A stretch of 64,000 nt of DNA from Paenibacillus marchantiae. Lineage in GTDB: Bacteria > Bacillota > Bacilli > Paenibacillales > Paenibacillaceae. Position numbers and translations under genes: made by a program. Positions 24,094 through 34,032 of this stretch are shown in pieces. How positions within the stretch are numbered: position 1 is the first letter of the stretch; the number at the start of each line of letters is the position of its first letter. The stretch lies in assembly GCF_028771845.1 (NCBI RefSeq), contig NZ_CP118270.1, positions 3,410,001 through 3,474,000 on the forward strand, given 5' to 3'. The notes under the pieces were generated by a model. That model had not been told where the DNA came from. It saw nothing but the letters and a program-made list of their open reading frames with translations, and made no database searches.

Positions 24094-24972
24094 ATGAACG
24101 CATTGCGCAGTCGACGTTTTATTATGCTGGGGCTCGCTCCGGCAGTTCTAATTTACGCTTTGTTTGTATTTGTGCCGGTTGTATGGTCAGCGTACTATGG
24201 ATTCTTCAACTGGTCGGGAATCGGAGAGTCAAAATATATCGGACTGGATAACTATGTGGAAATATGGCATGATTCCGTATTTTGGCGGGCACTGAAAAAC
24301 AACGTCATTTTTGTTCTAGCTTCAGTATTTGGGCAAATTCCGTTAGCGTTGATGCTGGCGGTCATTTTGCACAAAAGCAATCCGTTACAGCGTTTTCTGC
24401 GTTCAGCCGTATTTCTGCCGATGGTATTATCCACAGTAGTTATCGGTATGATCTGGCAATATATCTATCACCCGCAGATCGGGATACTGAACTTCCTACT
24501 GGATGCATTAGGGCTGGAAAGCTGGAAGCTGCAGTGGCTTTCAGATGACAAAATCGCCATTTTCTCCTTGGTGCCACCGCTGCTCTGGAGTTTTGTCGGT
24601 TTGTACTTGATTATCTTCATCTCGGCGCTGCAGAATATTCCGGGCGAAATCCATGACGCTGCCAAGATTGACGGTGCTTCCGGAATTCGCAAGCTGGTTT
24701 CCATTTCTTTGCCCATGATCTGGGGAACGGTTCAGGTGGCGATCATTCTATGTATCTCGGGCAGCCTAAAATCATTCGATCTGGTGTACATCATGACCAA
24801 AGGCGGCCCGGCGCATGCGACAGAGCTGCTGGCAACGTATATGTATAATTCAACCTTCAACACGTATCGCTATGGCTTCGGGAGTGCTATCTCGACCACC
24901 ATTGTGCTAATCTCCCTGCTGCTGATCGGAACAAGCCAGTGGGCGACAAGCCGTAAGAGAAAAGAGAATTAG
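24094..24972 (+). CDS. Sugar ABC importer permease 1 (MalF/UgpA-type), locus B
   Basis: Membrane subunit of the locus B importer, 292 residues with about six helices. The coupling EAA-type motif is EIHDAAKIDGASGIRKL, and the C-terminal helix precedes SRKRKEN. Of the two possible starts, GTG at 24085 and ATG at 24094, the ATG is better placed behind AAAGGAAGTG. It overlaps no other gene and is followed after 18 bases by permease 2. It belongs to the UgpA/MsmF branch, distinct from the LplB-type permeases in loci A, C and D, so the system has a different ancestry. Confidence 0.93.
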   Translation: MNALRSRRFIMLGLAPAVLIYALFVFVPVVWSAYYGFFNWSGIGESKYIGLDNYVEIWHDSVFWRALKNNVIFVLASVFGQIPLALMLAVILHKSNPLQRFLRSAVFLPMVLSTVVIGMIWQYIYHPQIGILNFLLDALGLESWKLQWLSDDKIAIFSLVPPLLWSFVGLYLIIFISALQNIPGEIHDAAKIDGASGIRKLVSISLPMIWGTVQVAIILCISGSLKSFDLVYIMTKGGPAHATELLATYMYNSTFNTYRYGFGSAISTTIVLISLLLIGTSQWATSRKRKEN

Positions 24973-24990
24973 GAGAGAGGGGGGAATGTA

Positions 24991-25866
24991 ATGAGTGTTA
25001 CACCGTTATCGATGCCAACACCAGGGAATACTTCAGGCCATCCGGTTCGCCAATTCCGTAGTGGAATTGTTTGGACGCTGTTGACGGTCTATGGTATTTT
25101 AACATTGTATCCGTTCTATTGGCTTGTGATCAGTGCATTCAAAACGAATGAAGATTTCTATAGCAGGCCCTTCGGGCTTCCGGAGAAATGGAACGTGGAG
25201 AATTTCAGTAATGCTTGGGAAAGCTCAAAGCTGGGAACCGCTTTTGGCAATTCCCTGATTGTGTCCGTAGGTTCGCTTATCATAACGCTGTTTATAGCAG
25301 CGCTGGCCTCATTTATACTTGCACGTTTCCAGTTTCGTTGGAAAGGGTTGATCATGACCTTCTTCGTTGTAGGTATGCTGATTCCCATTCATAGCACATT
25401 GGTTCCGTTATTTATTTTGATGAAACAGATGTCTCTGCTGAATACGTATTGGGCACTGATATTGCCGTATACCGCATTTGCGTTGCCAACCGCGATATTT
25501 GTGCTAACAGCTTATTTGACTAGCATTCCACGTGACATTGAAGAGGCCGCTTTTATTGATGGAACAGGTCTATGGGGGCTGTTCACCCGGATCATGCTTC
25601 CCATGTCTGTGCCTGCCTTGTCAACGGTCACTATTCTAAGTTTTCTACACGCATGGAATGACTTTTCATTCGCACTCGTGTTTATTAACAAAACAGGGTT
25701 GAAAACGTTACCGCTCGCGATCGCCAACTTTGCCGACGGATATCAGACCGATTACGGTCTGACTCTTGCTGCCATGACCTTGTCCGTAATCCCGACCATC
25801 ATTCTATACCTGGTATTTCAGGAACAAGTCATGAAAGGCATGACGGCCGGAGCAGTCAAAGGTTAA
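24991..25866 (+). CDS. Sugar ABC importer permease 2 (MalG/UgpE-type), locus B
   Basis: Second membrane subunit of the locus B importer, 291 residues, six predicted helices, EAA motif EEAAFIDGTGLWGLF and the family-typical end KGMTAGAVKG. GAGAGGGGGG lies before the ATG. The next gene, the sensor kinase, starts 29 bases later, so importer and signalling genes are probably one transcript. No ATPase gene is linked. Confidence 0.93.
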   Translation: MSVTPLSMPTPGNTSGHPVRQFRSGIVWTLLTVYGILTLYPFYWLVISAFKTNEDFYSRPFGLPEKWNVENFSNAWESSKLGTAFGNSLIVSVGSLIITLFIAALASFILARFQFRWKGLIMTFFVVGMLIPIHSTLVPLFILMKQMSLLNTYWALILPYTAFALPTAIFVLTAYLTSIPRDIEEAAFIDGTGLWGLFTRIMLPMSVPALSTVTILSFLHAWNDFSFALVFINKTGLKTLPLAIANFADGYQTDYGLTLAAMTLSVIPTIILYLVFQEQVMKGMTAGAVKG

Positions 25867-25895
25867 ATGAGAGCGCATCCAGAGGAGGAAAAGGT

Positions 25896-27701
25896 GTGGG
25901 ACGCTGGCTAACATCTTCACTGCAGCGGAAGCTGTCCGTCGTGGTTACGGCTTCCATGATTGTGCCGCTGCTGGCACTGGGGCTGTTCGCCTTTCTGATC
26001 TCTTCCCGCATCACAGAGCAAAAAACAAAGCTTTCCGGCATGGACACACTGAAGCAGGTAGAAGCGAATTTGCGCTATATGCTGCAGGATGCCGAGACAT
26101 TATCGATTTTTTTGATTGGAGAAAGGGACATTCAGCAGTATTTGAGTAGCGATGAGGACGATGTGCAGGAGCGTGTGGATATTCTGGGCAGGATGACCAA
26201 TTTGGCCGCTTCCAAAAAATATATTGCCAACATTGCCATCTATCCGGAACGTTTCGATGCGGCTCTGTCCACGGCTACATGGTATGAATCATCCAATGTA
26301 ACTTATCCTCCTGCTCCGCGTGGTGATGCGGTTAAAGCATGGACTGGCGTATATCCGGTTCAGAATTATGCGGGTATCCAAAATGTAATAACATTGGTTC
26401 GACCCATTCGCAGCATTCATGATTATCGGCCCATCGGATGGCTGGCGATCAGTCTAGATGAGAAGGCAATCTCGAAAGGATGGGCAGCGCTGGGACTGGG
26501 TATGGGCGAAGGTCGACTGGAACTGATCGGTCCCACTGGAGAGATTTTGTCTTCCATGGACAAATCCCGTCTTGGACAGTCACTGGAGAAGATCGAGCCT
26601 GAAGTACATACGCTGATCCAACAGGAAGTCAGTGGAACAGCCACGTATGGCAGCGGCAATGAGAAACGTACTTTGCTCTATTATCCGGAACTGTTGACAG
26701 ATTGGACGCTGACCGGAACGGTTCCCTACGATCAGTATAAGTCCGAAAACGGTTATATTCTGATCCTAACTGCTGTTGCAGTGACGCTGTCTGCTGCGAT
26801 CAGTGCAGGACTGGTCTGGTTTACGGTGCGACGAGTCACAAAGCCGCTGAGAGTTCTTACGAGACATTTGTCCCGAATGGACCCGGATCGACCGATGCCC
26901 CTATTTCGATCGGAAAGTGATGATGAAATCGGCAAGCTGGGAGAGAGTTATAATTTGCTCGGTGCACATATTGAGAGACTGAAGGAAGAGGTTATCCGTG
27001 GTGAAACCCGCAAGAAGGAAGCTGATCTCAGGGCACTTCAGGCGCAGATCAATCCTCATTTTCTGTATAACACCCTTTCATCCATTCACTGGATTGCCTT
27101 GATGTCTGAGGAAAAGCGGATCGCAGAGATGGTTGAGGGATTGAGTGATTTTTTGCGCATCAGTTTGAATCAGGGTAGGGATTATTGTCCAGTTGGGCAG
27201 GAGATTGCCCACATTCGCCATTATGTTCGTGTACAATCCATCCGATTTCCCGACAAGTTCGCCGTGCATTATATTGTGGATCCGGCACTTGAACAGCGAA
27301 TGATGCTGAAATTGCTGCTCCAACCACTTGTCGAAAATGCCATGATTCACGGAATTCAGCCAAAAGCGGGTATGGGCACAATTACGATCATGATTCGTCA
27401 AGAACAGGAACGAATGAATGTGCTGGTTCTGGATGACGGGGCTGGCATGGAGCGGGACAGACTTGAGCATGTCAGAAGCAGCCTTGTGTCATCGGATGAG
27501 GAAGAGCACCATGATTCAAACCACTACTGGACGGAGAAAGAGCCAATGAAGCAAACATCCCAAGGGGGTTACGGACTCCGCAATGTGAACGAGAGACTAC
27601 TGCTTCATTACGGAGCGGAGGCGCAGCTCGAAGTGGACAGCCGGGTCGGAGGTGGAACCCGGATTTCATTTTCCATTCCAATCCTGGAGGAATCACGATG
27701 A
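25896..27701 (+). CDS. YesM-type sensor histidine kinase, locus B
   Basis: Membrane kinase of 601 residues. First helix about 15-36, extracytoplasmic sensor, second helix about 288-310, then HAMP. The phospho-acceptor is His388 in INPHFLYN, the N box is LVENAMIH, and the ATP lid motifs are DDGAGM and GGYGLRNV. GGAGGAAAAG precedes overlapping GTG codons at 25894 and 25896; only the second is in frame. It is translationally coupled to the response regulator through a 4-bp ATGA overlap. It probably controls the importer and the GH2 gene. Confidence 0.95.
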   Translation: MGRWLTSSLQRKLSVVVTASMIVPLLALGLFAFLISSRITEQKTKLSGMDTLKQVEANLRYMLQDAETLSIFLIGERDIQQYLSSDEDDVQERVDILGRMTNLAASKKYIANIAIYPERFDAALSTATWYESSNVTYPPAPRGDAVKAWTGVYPVQNYAGIQNVITLVRPIRSIHDYRPIGWLAISLDEKAISKGWAALGLGMGEGRLELIGPTGEILSSMDKSRLGQSLEKIEPEVHTLIQQEVSGTATYGSGNEKRTLLYYPELLTDWTLTGTVPYDQYKSENGYILILTAVAVTLSAAISAGLVWFTVRRVTKPLRVLTRHLSRMDPDRPMPLFRSESDDEIGKLGESYNLLGAHIERLKEEVIRGETRKKEADLRALQAQINPHFLYNTLSSIHWIALMSEEKRIAEMVEGLSDFLRISLNQGRDYCPVGQEIAHIRHYVRVQSIRFPDKFAVHYIVDPALEQRMMLKLLLQPLVENAMIHGIQPKAGMGTITIMIRQEQERMNVLVLDDGAGMERDRLEHVRSSLVSSDEEEHHDSNHYWTEKEPMKQTSQGGYGLRNVNERLLLHYGAEAQLEVDSRVGGGTRISFSIPILEESR

Positions 27702-29281
27702 GATTACTGATTGTTGATGATGAAGTAATTATCCGCACAGGGCTCGCCAGTGTAATCGCTTGGCATGAACTGGGGATTGAGCTGCTTTCGCCAGCAGCCT
27801 CGGCAGAAGAGGCGTTAACACGCATGGCCGAGGAGAGGCCACATATTCTGATGACTGATATTCGGATGACGGGAAGGTCGGGGCTTGAACTGGCTGAGGA
27901 AGGGCGGCATATGCTGCCGGAACTCGAGGTCATTATTTTATCGGGATACGATGACTTCTCTTACGCTCAGCAAGCGATTCGTCAAGGTGTCACGGATTAT
28001 CTGCTTAAGACGAGTAAACCGGAAGATATTATCAAGACGGTGCTTCAGGCCAAACAACGGATTACCGAACGATGGGCTGAGAAATCAAGAGAAGGGCAGC
28101 TACTGCGAGAGAACAAACAGCGCCTGTTCGCTGGATGGATCATTGATGGAGACGTTGAATCAAGCCCTTGTCCTGTATTTCTCCAGTCGGGAATGAATGT
28201 GCAATCGGAATATTCCTCAGACAAGGAGCAAGTGCAGAGACAGATTCTTATTTTAAAAGCTGAGGGGTGGAATCATTCTTCGGTTACTTTACTGAACTTT
28301 GCCGTGCAAAATATGCTGGAGGATGTTCTGTCAGGCGCAATTGCACACATTCAAAAAGACCGGATTATCTGTGTTGTACAGCTGCCGCCGAATGAGCAGG
28401 ATTTCCAATTTACTTTGGGGATTGCGTTAACCCGGATGGAGCAACTGTTGAAATGTACATTGCGTGCAGCAGTAGGTCGACCCTGTATGGAGGTTCAACT
28501 TCTGCATGAGAGCTACCGAACAGCGTCGATTGCATACCGTTACCATGGGTTACTTGAAGACAGGATATGGCAATATGAAGACGTTTTGCACCGCATAGGA
28601 GGCAAAGCCGTCCTTCAGCATGAGGAAGAAACTACCCTGGGGACATTGTTAATGGATAACGACTCGATTATGCTGACCACATGGACGCGAGAACTGGTGA
28701 ATGAACTCCTGTTGGACCCCGAAGTAACGCCAGAGTCTTTTGATGCCTGTCTGCATGCTGCGGTGAATGCCGGACAGCGCTGGTTGATTCGCACGATGCG
28801 GGCCATTGGAAGAGACGATCTGGAACGATTCGAACCATGGAGGCCAAACCCGGATGCCGATGCTGGTGAACTTCGTGATCTGCTGTTTCATCATTTATAT
28901 GGGCTGATGCATACCTATCACAGCCAGATGGGACAAGGGCGGACCACCCATGTACAGAAGGCTATTGCTTATATGGAATCTGGATTGGCACAGGATATTA
29001 GCCTGCAATATGTCGCAGGTCAGGTTCATCTGCATCCGGGCCATCTCAGTGAACTGTTTAAGAAGGAAACGGGCGTCACTTTTGGTGATTTTGTAACTGG
29101 CATGCGAATTCGACGCGCGATGGACATGCTGGTGGTTTCTCCCGCAAAAGTAAGTGAAGTGGCGGCTATCAGCGGATATGAGGACGTTAAGTATTTTAGC
29201 AGGCTGTTCAAAAAACATACAGGCAAGACTCCGAGTGAGTTTCGCGAGGAGGCCGTGTCGTACAAGACTTCCGGACATTAA
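27698..29281 (+). CDS. YesN-type response regulator (receiver plus AraC HTH), locus B
   Basis: Partner of the preceding kinase, 527 residues. The receiver domain (about 1-120) has the acidic pair in VDDE, the phospho-Asp54 in TDIRM, and SGYDDF with the switch Ser and DYLLK with the conserved Lys. A variable central region of about 280 residues follows. The C-terminal 100 residues are an AraC-type double helix-turn-helix with GHLSELFKKETG and VKYFSRLFKKHTGKTPSEF. It overlaps the kinase gene by four bases. It would activate the locus B promoters on phosphorylation. Confidence 0.95.
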   Translation: MRLLIVDDEVIIRTGLASVIAWHELGIELLSPAASAEEALTRMAEERPHILMTDIRMTGRSGLELAEEGRHMLPELEVIILSGYDDFSYAQQAIRQGVTDYLLKTSKPEDIIKTVLQAKQRITERWAEKSREGQLLRENKQRLFAGWIIDGDVESSPCPVFLQSGMNVQSEYSSDKEQVQRQILILKAEGWNHSSVTLLNFAVQNMLEDVLSGAIAHIQKDRIICVVQLPPNEQDFQFTLGIALTRMEQLLKCTLRAAVGRPCMEVQLLHESYRTASIAYRYHGLLEDRIWQYEDVLHRIGGKAVLQHEEETTLGTLLMDNDSIMLTTWTRELVNELLLDPEVTPESFDACLHAAVNAGQRWLIRTMRAIGRDDLERFEPWRPNPDADAGELRDLLFHHLYGLMHTYHSQMGQGRTTHVQKAIAYMESGLAQDISLQYVAGQVHLHPGHLSELFKKETGVTFGDFVTGMRIRRAMDMLVVSPAKVSEVAAISGYEDVKYFSRLFKKHTGKTPSEFREEAVSYKTSGH

Positions 29282-29321
29282 AGGTTAGCAGGCTAAAGAA
29301 CGAACGAAGTCATTTTTATAT

Positions 29322-29335
29322 TGCAAACGTTTTCG
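29322..29335 (+). promoter_or_regulatory. Cre-like site before the GH2 gene
   Basis: TGCAAACGTTTTCG matches 12 of 14 positions of the CcpA cre consensus and is nearly palindromic. It is about 40 bp before the GH2 start, in a 92-bp gap, consistent with separate catabolite control of the hydrolase. Confidence 0.5.
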
Positions 29336-29373
29336 ATATTTTATTACCAAGGAAACTGGGGAGCGAGGCAAGG

Positions 29374-31950
29374 ATGAAGATGATTAATTCAAGTCAGGAT
29401 TTGTCAGGACAATGGAAAATACAGCATTTCGAGGTTGGGGAGAAGCGGCCCATGGATGTTGCAGCGGCAGCGCTGGATGATCGATTTTGGATCGGAGCGG
29501 AGGTGCCAGGGGATGTGCACACCGCTCTGGTGGAACGCAGCATCATTGATCCGCCCTACTATGGGCATAACGATGCCAAGAGTCGATGGATCGAGCAGAA
29601 GGAATGGTGGTATCGTACTAGCTTCAACCTGTCGAAGGATGGGGAAGCAGAGGAGTACTTTGAGTTAATATTCGACGGGTTGGATACGTTCGCCACCGTA
29701 TATGTGAACGGACATGAAGTGGGGCAAACGGCTAATATGCTCATGTCCCATAATTTCGATGTGACTACACTAGTTCGTAATGGCTGGAACGCCTTAGCGG
29801 TCAAGTTCGATCCCCTTTATCTGCATCACAGAGACAAGGAAACGTTTGACTGGTCTTCGTATACGAAGGAACGGCCATGGTTGCGCAAAGCTGCGATGAA
29901 TTTTGGCTGGGACTGGGGTCCACGGATGGTCACCGTAGGAATTTGGGGAGGGGTACGTCTTGAAAGACGAACGATTGCAAAGCTGGAGAACGTATATGCA
30001 CGTACCGAATCAGCCAGCAAGCAGCAAGCAGTTGTCCATGTCACTGCGGATGTGAAGTCCGTATTGTCTTTCCGTAGCAGACAGAAACGTGAAAAAGCGG
30101 TGGCCCTGTCTTGTGATATCCGTTTACTGGACGCGAGTGGACATGAAGTGGCACGGTCAGCCGAAGCAGTTGTGGAAAATGGTCTCGCCGATACAATACT
30201 AAAATTAGATTCACCACAATTATGGTGGACGCATGATTTGGGTGAACCTTACTTGTACAGGATGGAAGTTACGCTATTTGCCGATGGGGTGGAAGTAGAT
30301 CGTTACAACGAGCCTTATGGTGTACGAACCATTGAACTGGCGCTTCATAATGATCAGGGTGAGGATGCTTTTACGTTTATCCTGAACGGAGTGCGTGTGT
30401 ACGCGAAGGGAGCCAACTGGATTCCGGCCGACCATCTGATTGGTGCCATCCCGGCCTCCCGGTATCGTGAGCTGATCGAGTTGACCGTGGAAGGGCATAT
30501 GAATATGCTGCGTGTCTGGGCGGGCGGTATATATGAAAAGGACGTCTTCTATGATGAGTGTGATCGGCAAGGCGTACTGGTGTGGCAGGATTTTGCTTTT
30601 GCCAACGCCTTATTCCCTGATTTCAATCGGGACTTCATGAACAATGTACGGGATGAGGTTGAAAATAATGTCTTGCGCCTGCGCAATCGTGCCTCGCTTG
30701 CACTCTGGTGTGGCAATAACGAAATTGACTGGCTATATGACATGAAGTCCGCCAGTGGAGATATTACCAGCCCCTTCTATGGAGAGCTGATCTACCATGA
30801 GCTGATACCGGAAGTGCTGGAGCGGTTGGATTCGTCTCGTCCATACTGGCCTTCCTCACCGTATGGGGACAGTCACGGCAATGATGCCAACGATCCGGCT
30901 GTGGGGGATCGTCATAACTGGCAAGTATGGCATGGTTCCGTGTATCCCCGAAAACACGGCGAGCCGCCACTGCTGAATTACAGTATTGAGGGCGTGACTT
31001 TCAAAAACTATAAAAAAGATAATGCCCTGTTCAGCAGTGAATTCGGCATGCACGCCTCGGCCAACCGCTACACACTGGAGAAAAACATGCCTGCAGGGCA
31101 ATTTTACTGGGGCAGCCCCGAAATGGCCTATCGGAATAAGGATACCAATCATCAGAAAGGCATTCTTCTAATGGAAGGATATACGGGCATTCCGCAAAAT
31201 ATTGAAGAGTACATGAACTACTCGATGCTGACACAGGCGGAAGGACTACGGTATGGCATTGAACATTTCCGGCGGATCAATCATCGCAATAGTGGAGCCC
31301 TTGTGTGGCAGCTGAATGACAGCTGGCCAGGCACAAGCTGGTCCATGATTGACTACGAGCTGCTGCCGAAGGCCTCCTTTTATTACGGAAAAGTATTCTT
31401 TCACCCGATACTGCTGTCTCTGGAACATGAACCGGGTGAGTTGCTTACGTTATGGGTTGTGAATGATACACGTGACACTCTGAAGGGACAGCTTCGACTT
31501 AATGTCTATGGATTGAATGGGGAAAAAGTATACTCCAGCTCGCATCATGTGGAGACAGGTTCGCAATCCGCTAATCGCATTGCAGAGCTGAGCGAAGCGG
31601 AAGTATTGGGAGGCAAATTGGCAGATGAAGTGATGGTTGAATTGGTAGCCGAAGGTTTCACTGCACCACTCAATCGATATTTCTTACGTGATCCGAAGGA
31701 TGTTAACCTGCCTCAATCTCAGCTCAGTGTACATGTGAACGAAGAGGAGCAATCCGTGTCGGTTACAGCCATTGGTGCAATTGCACGGTTGGTGAAGCTC
31801 GAGCTGCCCCTCGGACGCGTTCGTTTTAGTGATAACTATTTTGATCTTCTCCCTGGTGAGAGCCGTACGGTGAGATTACGTCATCCCGATAAGTTGTCTC
31901 TGCCGATGACTGAGCTACGGGTAAGCGCCATGAATGGCAGTGAAGCCTGA
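29374..31950 (+). CDS. Beta-mannosidase, GH2
   Basis: An 858-residue GH2 exo-enzyme that releases mannose from the non-reducing end of beta-mannosides. In order: sugar-binding jelly-roll domain with SRWIEQKEWWYRT and NFGWDWGPR, the immunoglobulin-like domain, and a TIM barrel with YAKGANWIPAD, LRVWAGGIYE, the acid/base Glu in WCGNNE and the nucleophile Glu in SSEFG. These are features of the beta-mannosidase branch of GH2, not of beta-galactosidase. There is no signal peptide, so it acts on imported oligosaccharides. Two near ATGs at 29374 and 29380 are possible; the first is given. It is the last gene of locus B and ends at a strong terminator. Confidence 0.93.
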   Translation: MKMINSSQDLSGQWKIQHFEVGEKRPMDVAAAALDDRFWIGAEVPGDVHTALVERSIIDPPYYGHNDAKSRWIEQKEWWYRTSFNLSKDGEAEEYFELIFDGLDTFATVYVNGHEVGQTANMLMSHNFDVTTLVRNGWNALAVKFDPLYLHHRDKETFDWSSYTKERPWLRKAAMNFGWDWGPRMVTVGIWGGVRLERRTIAKLENVYARTESASKQQAVVHVTADVKSVLSFRSRQKREKAVALSCDIRLLDASGHEVARSAEAVVENGLADTILKLDSPQLWWTHDLGEPYLYRMEVTLFADGVEVDRYNEPYGVRTIELALHNDQGEDAFTFILNGVRVYAKGANWIPADHLIGAIPASRYRELIELTVEGHMNMLRVWAGGIYEKDVFYDECDRQGVLVWQDFAFANALFPDFNRDFMNNVRDEVENNVLRLRNRASLALWCGNNEIDWLYDMKSASGDITSPFYGELIYHELIPEVLERLDSSRPYWPSSPYGDSHGNDANDPAVGDRHNWQVWHGSVYPRKHGEPPLLNYSIEGVTFKNYKKDNALFSSEFGMHASANRYTLEKNMPAGQFYWGSPEMAYRNKDTNHQKGILLMEGYTGIPQNIEEYMNYSMLTQAEGLRYGIEHFRRINHRNSGALVWQLNDSWPGTSWSMIDYELLPKASFYYGKVFFHPILLSLEHEPGELLTLWVVNDTRDTLKGQLRLNVYGLNGEKVYSSSHHVETGSQSANRIAELSEAEVLGGKLADEVMVELVAEGFTAPLNRYFLRDPKDVNLPQSQLSVHVNEEEQSVSVTAIGAIARLVKLELPLGRVRFSDNYFDLLPGESRTVRLRHPDKLSLPMTELRVSAMNGSEA

Positions 31951-31977
31951 TCCCTAATTGTTTTTCCACAAAGAACA

Positions 31978-32022
31978 AAACAGCCGATGCTTCCCCAACA
32001 GGGAGTCATCGGCTGTTTGTTG
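31978..32022. terminator. Bidirectional intrinsic terminator
   Basis: Perfect 12-bp stem AAACAGCCGATG (31978-31989) with CATCGGCTGTTT (32007-32018) followed by GTTG and preceded by A-rich DNA, between the GH2 gene and the convergent monooxygenase gene. Confidence 0.8.
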
Positions 32023-32052
32023 ATTTACGCGGTATGTGAATAACACGCCCCA

Positions 32053-33159
32053 TTATTGAAAAGATTCGTACCGCTGCTGGAACGAAGACTCCATCTCCAG
32101 TTGCCTAGCCAACTGCTGCTTCACTTTTTCTCCACGTCGGGCCTGCAGCTCTTGCAGCCGTTCTGTAGAAGTGAATTGATCGGCTGCCATATCAATGAGC
32201 AGCTCAGCGAGCACGTCCGCATCTTCCAATGCGGCATTCAATCCAAAAGCGCCCGTTGGAGTCATTGTGTGAGCCGCATCACCAAGCAAGACCACATTGT
32301 CCTGTGCCCACGAATCGACGAAACTGCTCTCAACGGATAACAAAACAAAATCACTCCATGTCTGGATATGTTGAGCTACCGAATCAGCGAGACAGGGGAA
32401 GGCCGCCACGAGTTTCTGTACAAAGGGAGCAAAAGGCTGTTCACGCAGCTTGGAGAAGGACCCTTGCGGGATGTTCCATCCGATCTGTACGTATCCTCCA
32501 AATTGTGAGAATAGCGCCAACTGCTGACCATCCATACTGGCCATTCGAACAGCAGGTTCCCAGCCTGCTGGAGCAGGAATGCGAGCCCATAACAGATCGT
32601 ATCCATGTTTGCGGATATCCGGGGTCAGACCAGCGTGTCTGCGTACAGCTGAATATCTGCCATCTGCACCAACAATAACCGCTGCTTCAATGGAAGCAGG
32701 CCGTCCTTCTTGCCGAATGTTGATGCCAACCGTGTGGTCAGCCTTATTCCGTAATAATCCAGTCATAACCGTATTATAAAGGACTTGTTCGTTTTCCTGG
32801 TTCTGTGATTGTGACACGATGACTTCCAGCAGATGATCCTGAGGCACATGAATGCCCACATGGGATTCTTGCTCTCCAGGGAAAATGGTGTGGATGATCT
32901 GACCGTTCTCCCAATATTGAATTTGCTCCAGAGGCAGCACGCCACGCTGGGTTACAGAAGGGTATAACCCATGTTTATTCAATACATGTTCACCATCTGC
33001 ATTAAGCACTTCGCCACGAAACGACTTAAGAAGGTGCGGCTGGCGCTCGATCAGAATGGTGGATATTCCCTGCCGTTTCAGCAGGAATGAGAGTAGAGCC
33101 CCACCAGGACCAGCTCCCACAATACAAACGTCAGTTTTTAAATACGAATTTTGATTCAT
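32053..33159 (-). CDS. FAD-dependent monooxygenase (UbiH/PHBH-type)
   Basis: A 368-residue flavoprotein of the aromatic-hydroxylase group. It has the dinucleotide-binding GAGPGGALLSFLL near the N terminus, the mid-protein VIVGADGRYSAVRR motif that contacts FAD and NAD(P)H, and the second FAD motif LLGDAAHTMTPTGAFG. This group uses NAD(P)H and oxygen to hydroxylate aromatic or quinone-like substrates; the actual substrate is unknown. AAGGGAA precedes the ATG. Upstream on the same strand lies a tandem AAGTAACT repeat, and the next gene up is a flavodoxin-like reductase, so a redox or quinone-stress role is plausible by context. Confidence 0.88.
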   Translation of the reverse strand: MNQNSYLKTDVCIVGAGPGGALLSFLLKRQGISTILIERQPHLLKSFRGEVLNADGEHVLNKHGLYPSVTQRGVLPLEQIQYWENGQIIHTIFPGEQESHVGIHVPQDHLLEVIVSQSQNQENEQVLYNTVMTGLLRNKADHTVGINIRQEGRPASIEAAVIVGADGRYSAVRRHAGLTPDIRKHGYDLLWARIPAPAGWEPAVRMASMDGQQLALFSQFGGYVQIGWNIPQGSFSKLREQPFAPFVQKLVAAFPCLADSVAQHIQTWSDFVLLSVESSFVDSWAQDNVVLLGDAAHTMTPTGAFGLNAALEDADVLAELLIDMAADQFTSTERLQELQARRGEKVKQQLARQLEMESSFQQRYESFQ

Positions 33160-33231
33160 GTGTAAAATTCCCTTGCAATATAATGGATGAATAACCTATT
33201 ACTTTATAATAACAGATTTATAAAAATCATT

Positions 33232-33249
33232 AAGTAACTAAAAGTAACT
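33232..33249. promoter_or_regulatory. Tandem AAGTAACT direct repeat
   Basis: AAGTAACT occurs at 33232-33239 and again at 33242-33249, a 10-bp period, i.e. on the same face of the helix. It lies 75-90 bp upstream of the monooxygenase start in very A/T-rich DNA, where a promoter would be expected. A regulator of the HxlR/DUF24 or MarR type would fit such a site; this is inference. Confidence 0.4.
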
Positions 33250-33328
33250 TTAAAGATATACGTTATTATAAACAAATTCAATCCAATAATGCAATAGAAT
33301 CCTTCTATTTCTCTACAGGAAGGAGGAT

Positions 33329-33372
33329 TCAAGCCTGCGGTACTGCTTTTCAGCTTATGAGCGCAGGCTTGA
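33329..33372. terminator. Hairpin downstream of the flavodoxin-like gene
   Basis: Perfect 11-bp stem TCAAGCCTGCG (33329-33339) with CGCAGGCTTGA (33362-33372). No T-run follows on the minus strand, so termination would be weak. Confidence 0.4.
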
Positions 33373-33411
33373 TAAGAACAGCAAATTCTTTTAAGGGAAA
33401 TACTCTGATAT

Positions 33412-33936
33412 CTATGTGATCAGTCGGTTGGTTATGCGAGCCACGCGTTCTCCCAGAGCTTTACCCAGTGCTATGCCCTGTTCGCTGAGCAGATCATCAC
33501 TGTCCACCGGACAAGTCACCCCAACACCATAATAGGAGCCATATAATGCATTATCTGCAAAGTTTCCAGGTAGTCCGGTAATGATCATGCCCTGATGGAG
33601 CATGGGTGTCAGCAGATGAATTAACGTTGACTCCAGTCCACCATGCTCGGTTGCGATGGTACAGAACACCGCACCTACTTTGTCTACAAGCTTGCCCTCT
33701 GCCCAGAGGTAGCCCAGCTTGTCGATCCAATTTTTCAACCCGGAGCTGATGGAGCCAAAATGTCCGGGGCAGCCCCAGATAATGGCGTCCATTTCCACCA
33801 GCTTGTAAATGTCGGCTTCTTCTGTGGAATGCAAATGAACGGTTGCACCATGCACGCTGGCTGCGCCAGCAGCAATCGACTCGGCAAGCGCTCGTGTATG
33901 ACCGCCTTCACTATCGAAAACAATATAAATGTTCAT
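33412..33936 (-). CDS. Flavodoxin-like NAD(P)H:quinone reductase (WrbA-like)
   Basis: A 174-residue flavodoxin-fold protein with the N-terminal FMN-phosphate loop [11 protein letters not shown], the middle loop [20 protein letters not shown] and a [13 protein letters not shown] block, as in WrbA-type quinone reductases. These reduce quinones by two electrons and avoid semiquinone stress. AAGGAGG precedes the ATG. It is slightly shorter than WrbA and some glycines in the FMN loops differ, so it is better called WrbA-like. It diverges from the MarR gene at 34126, the usual arrangement of a regulator and its target. Confidence 0.85.
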   Translation of the reverse strand: MNIYIVFDSEGGHTRALAESIAAGAASVHGATVHLHSTEEADIYKLVEMDAIIWGCPGHFGSISSGLKNWIDKLGYLWAEGKLVDKVGAVFCTIATEHGGLESTLIHLLTPMLHQGMIITGLPGNFADNALYGSYYGVGVTCPVDSDDLLSEQGIALGKALGERVARITNRLIT

Positions 33937-34014
33937 TGCTTGATTCCTCCTTGTGTGGTTATCTGTTCATGCTATAAGGTAGCTTGTCACATGAAACGGC
34001 AAAATAAGCATGAA

Positions 34015-34032
34015 CTTTACAGACAAGTAAAG
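34015..34032. promoter_or_regulatory. Dyad between the reductase and marR genes
   Basis: CTTTAC (34015-34020) and GTAAAG (34027-34032) form a perfect inverted repeat with a 6-bp spacer in the 189-bp divergent region. MarR proteins bind dyads of this size, so it is a candidate autoregulatory operator. Confidence 0.4.

Noticed and set aside
33312-33360. Possible small gene behind the GGAAGGAGG sequence
   Set aside because: No ATG, GTG or TTG lies at the right distance and the frame closes at once; the sequence is part of a hairpin.
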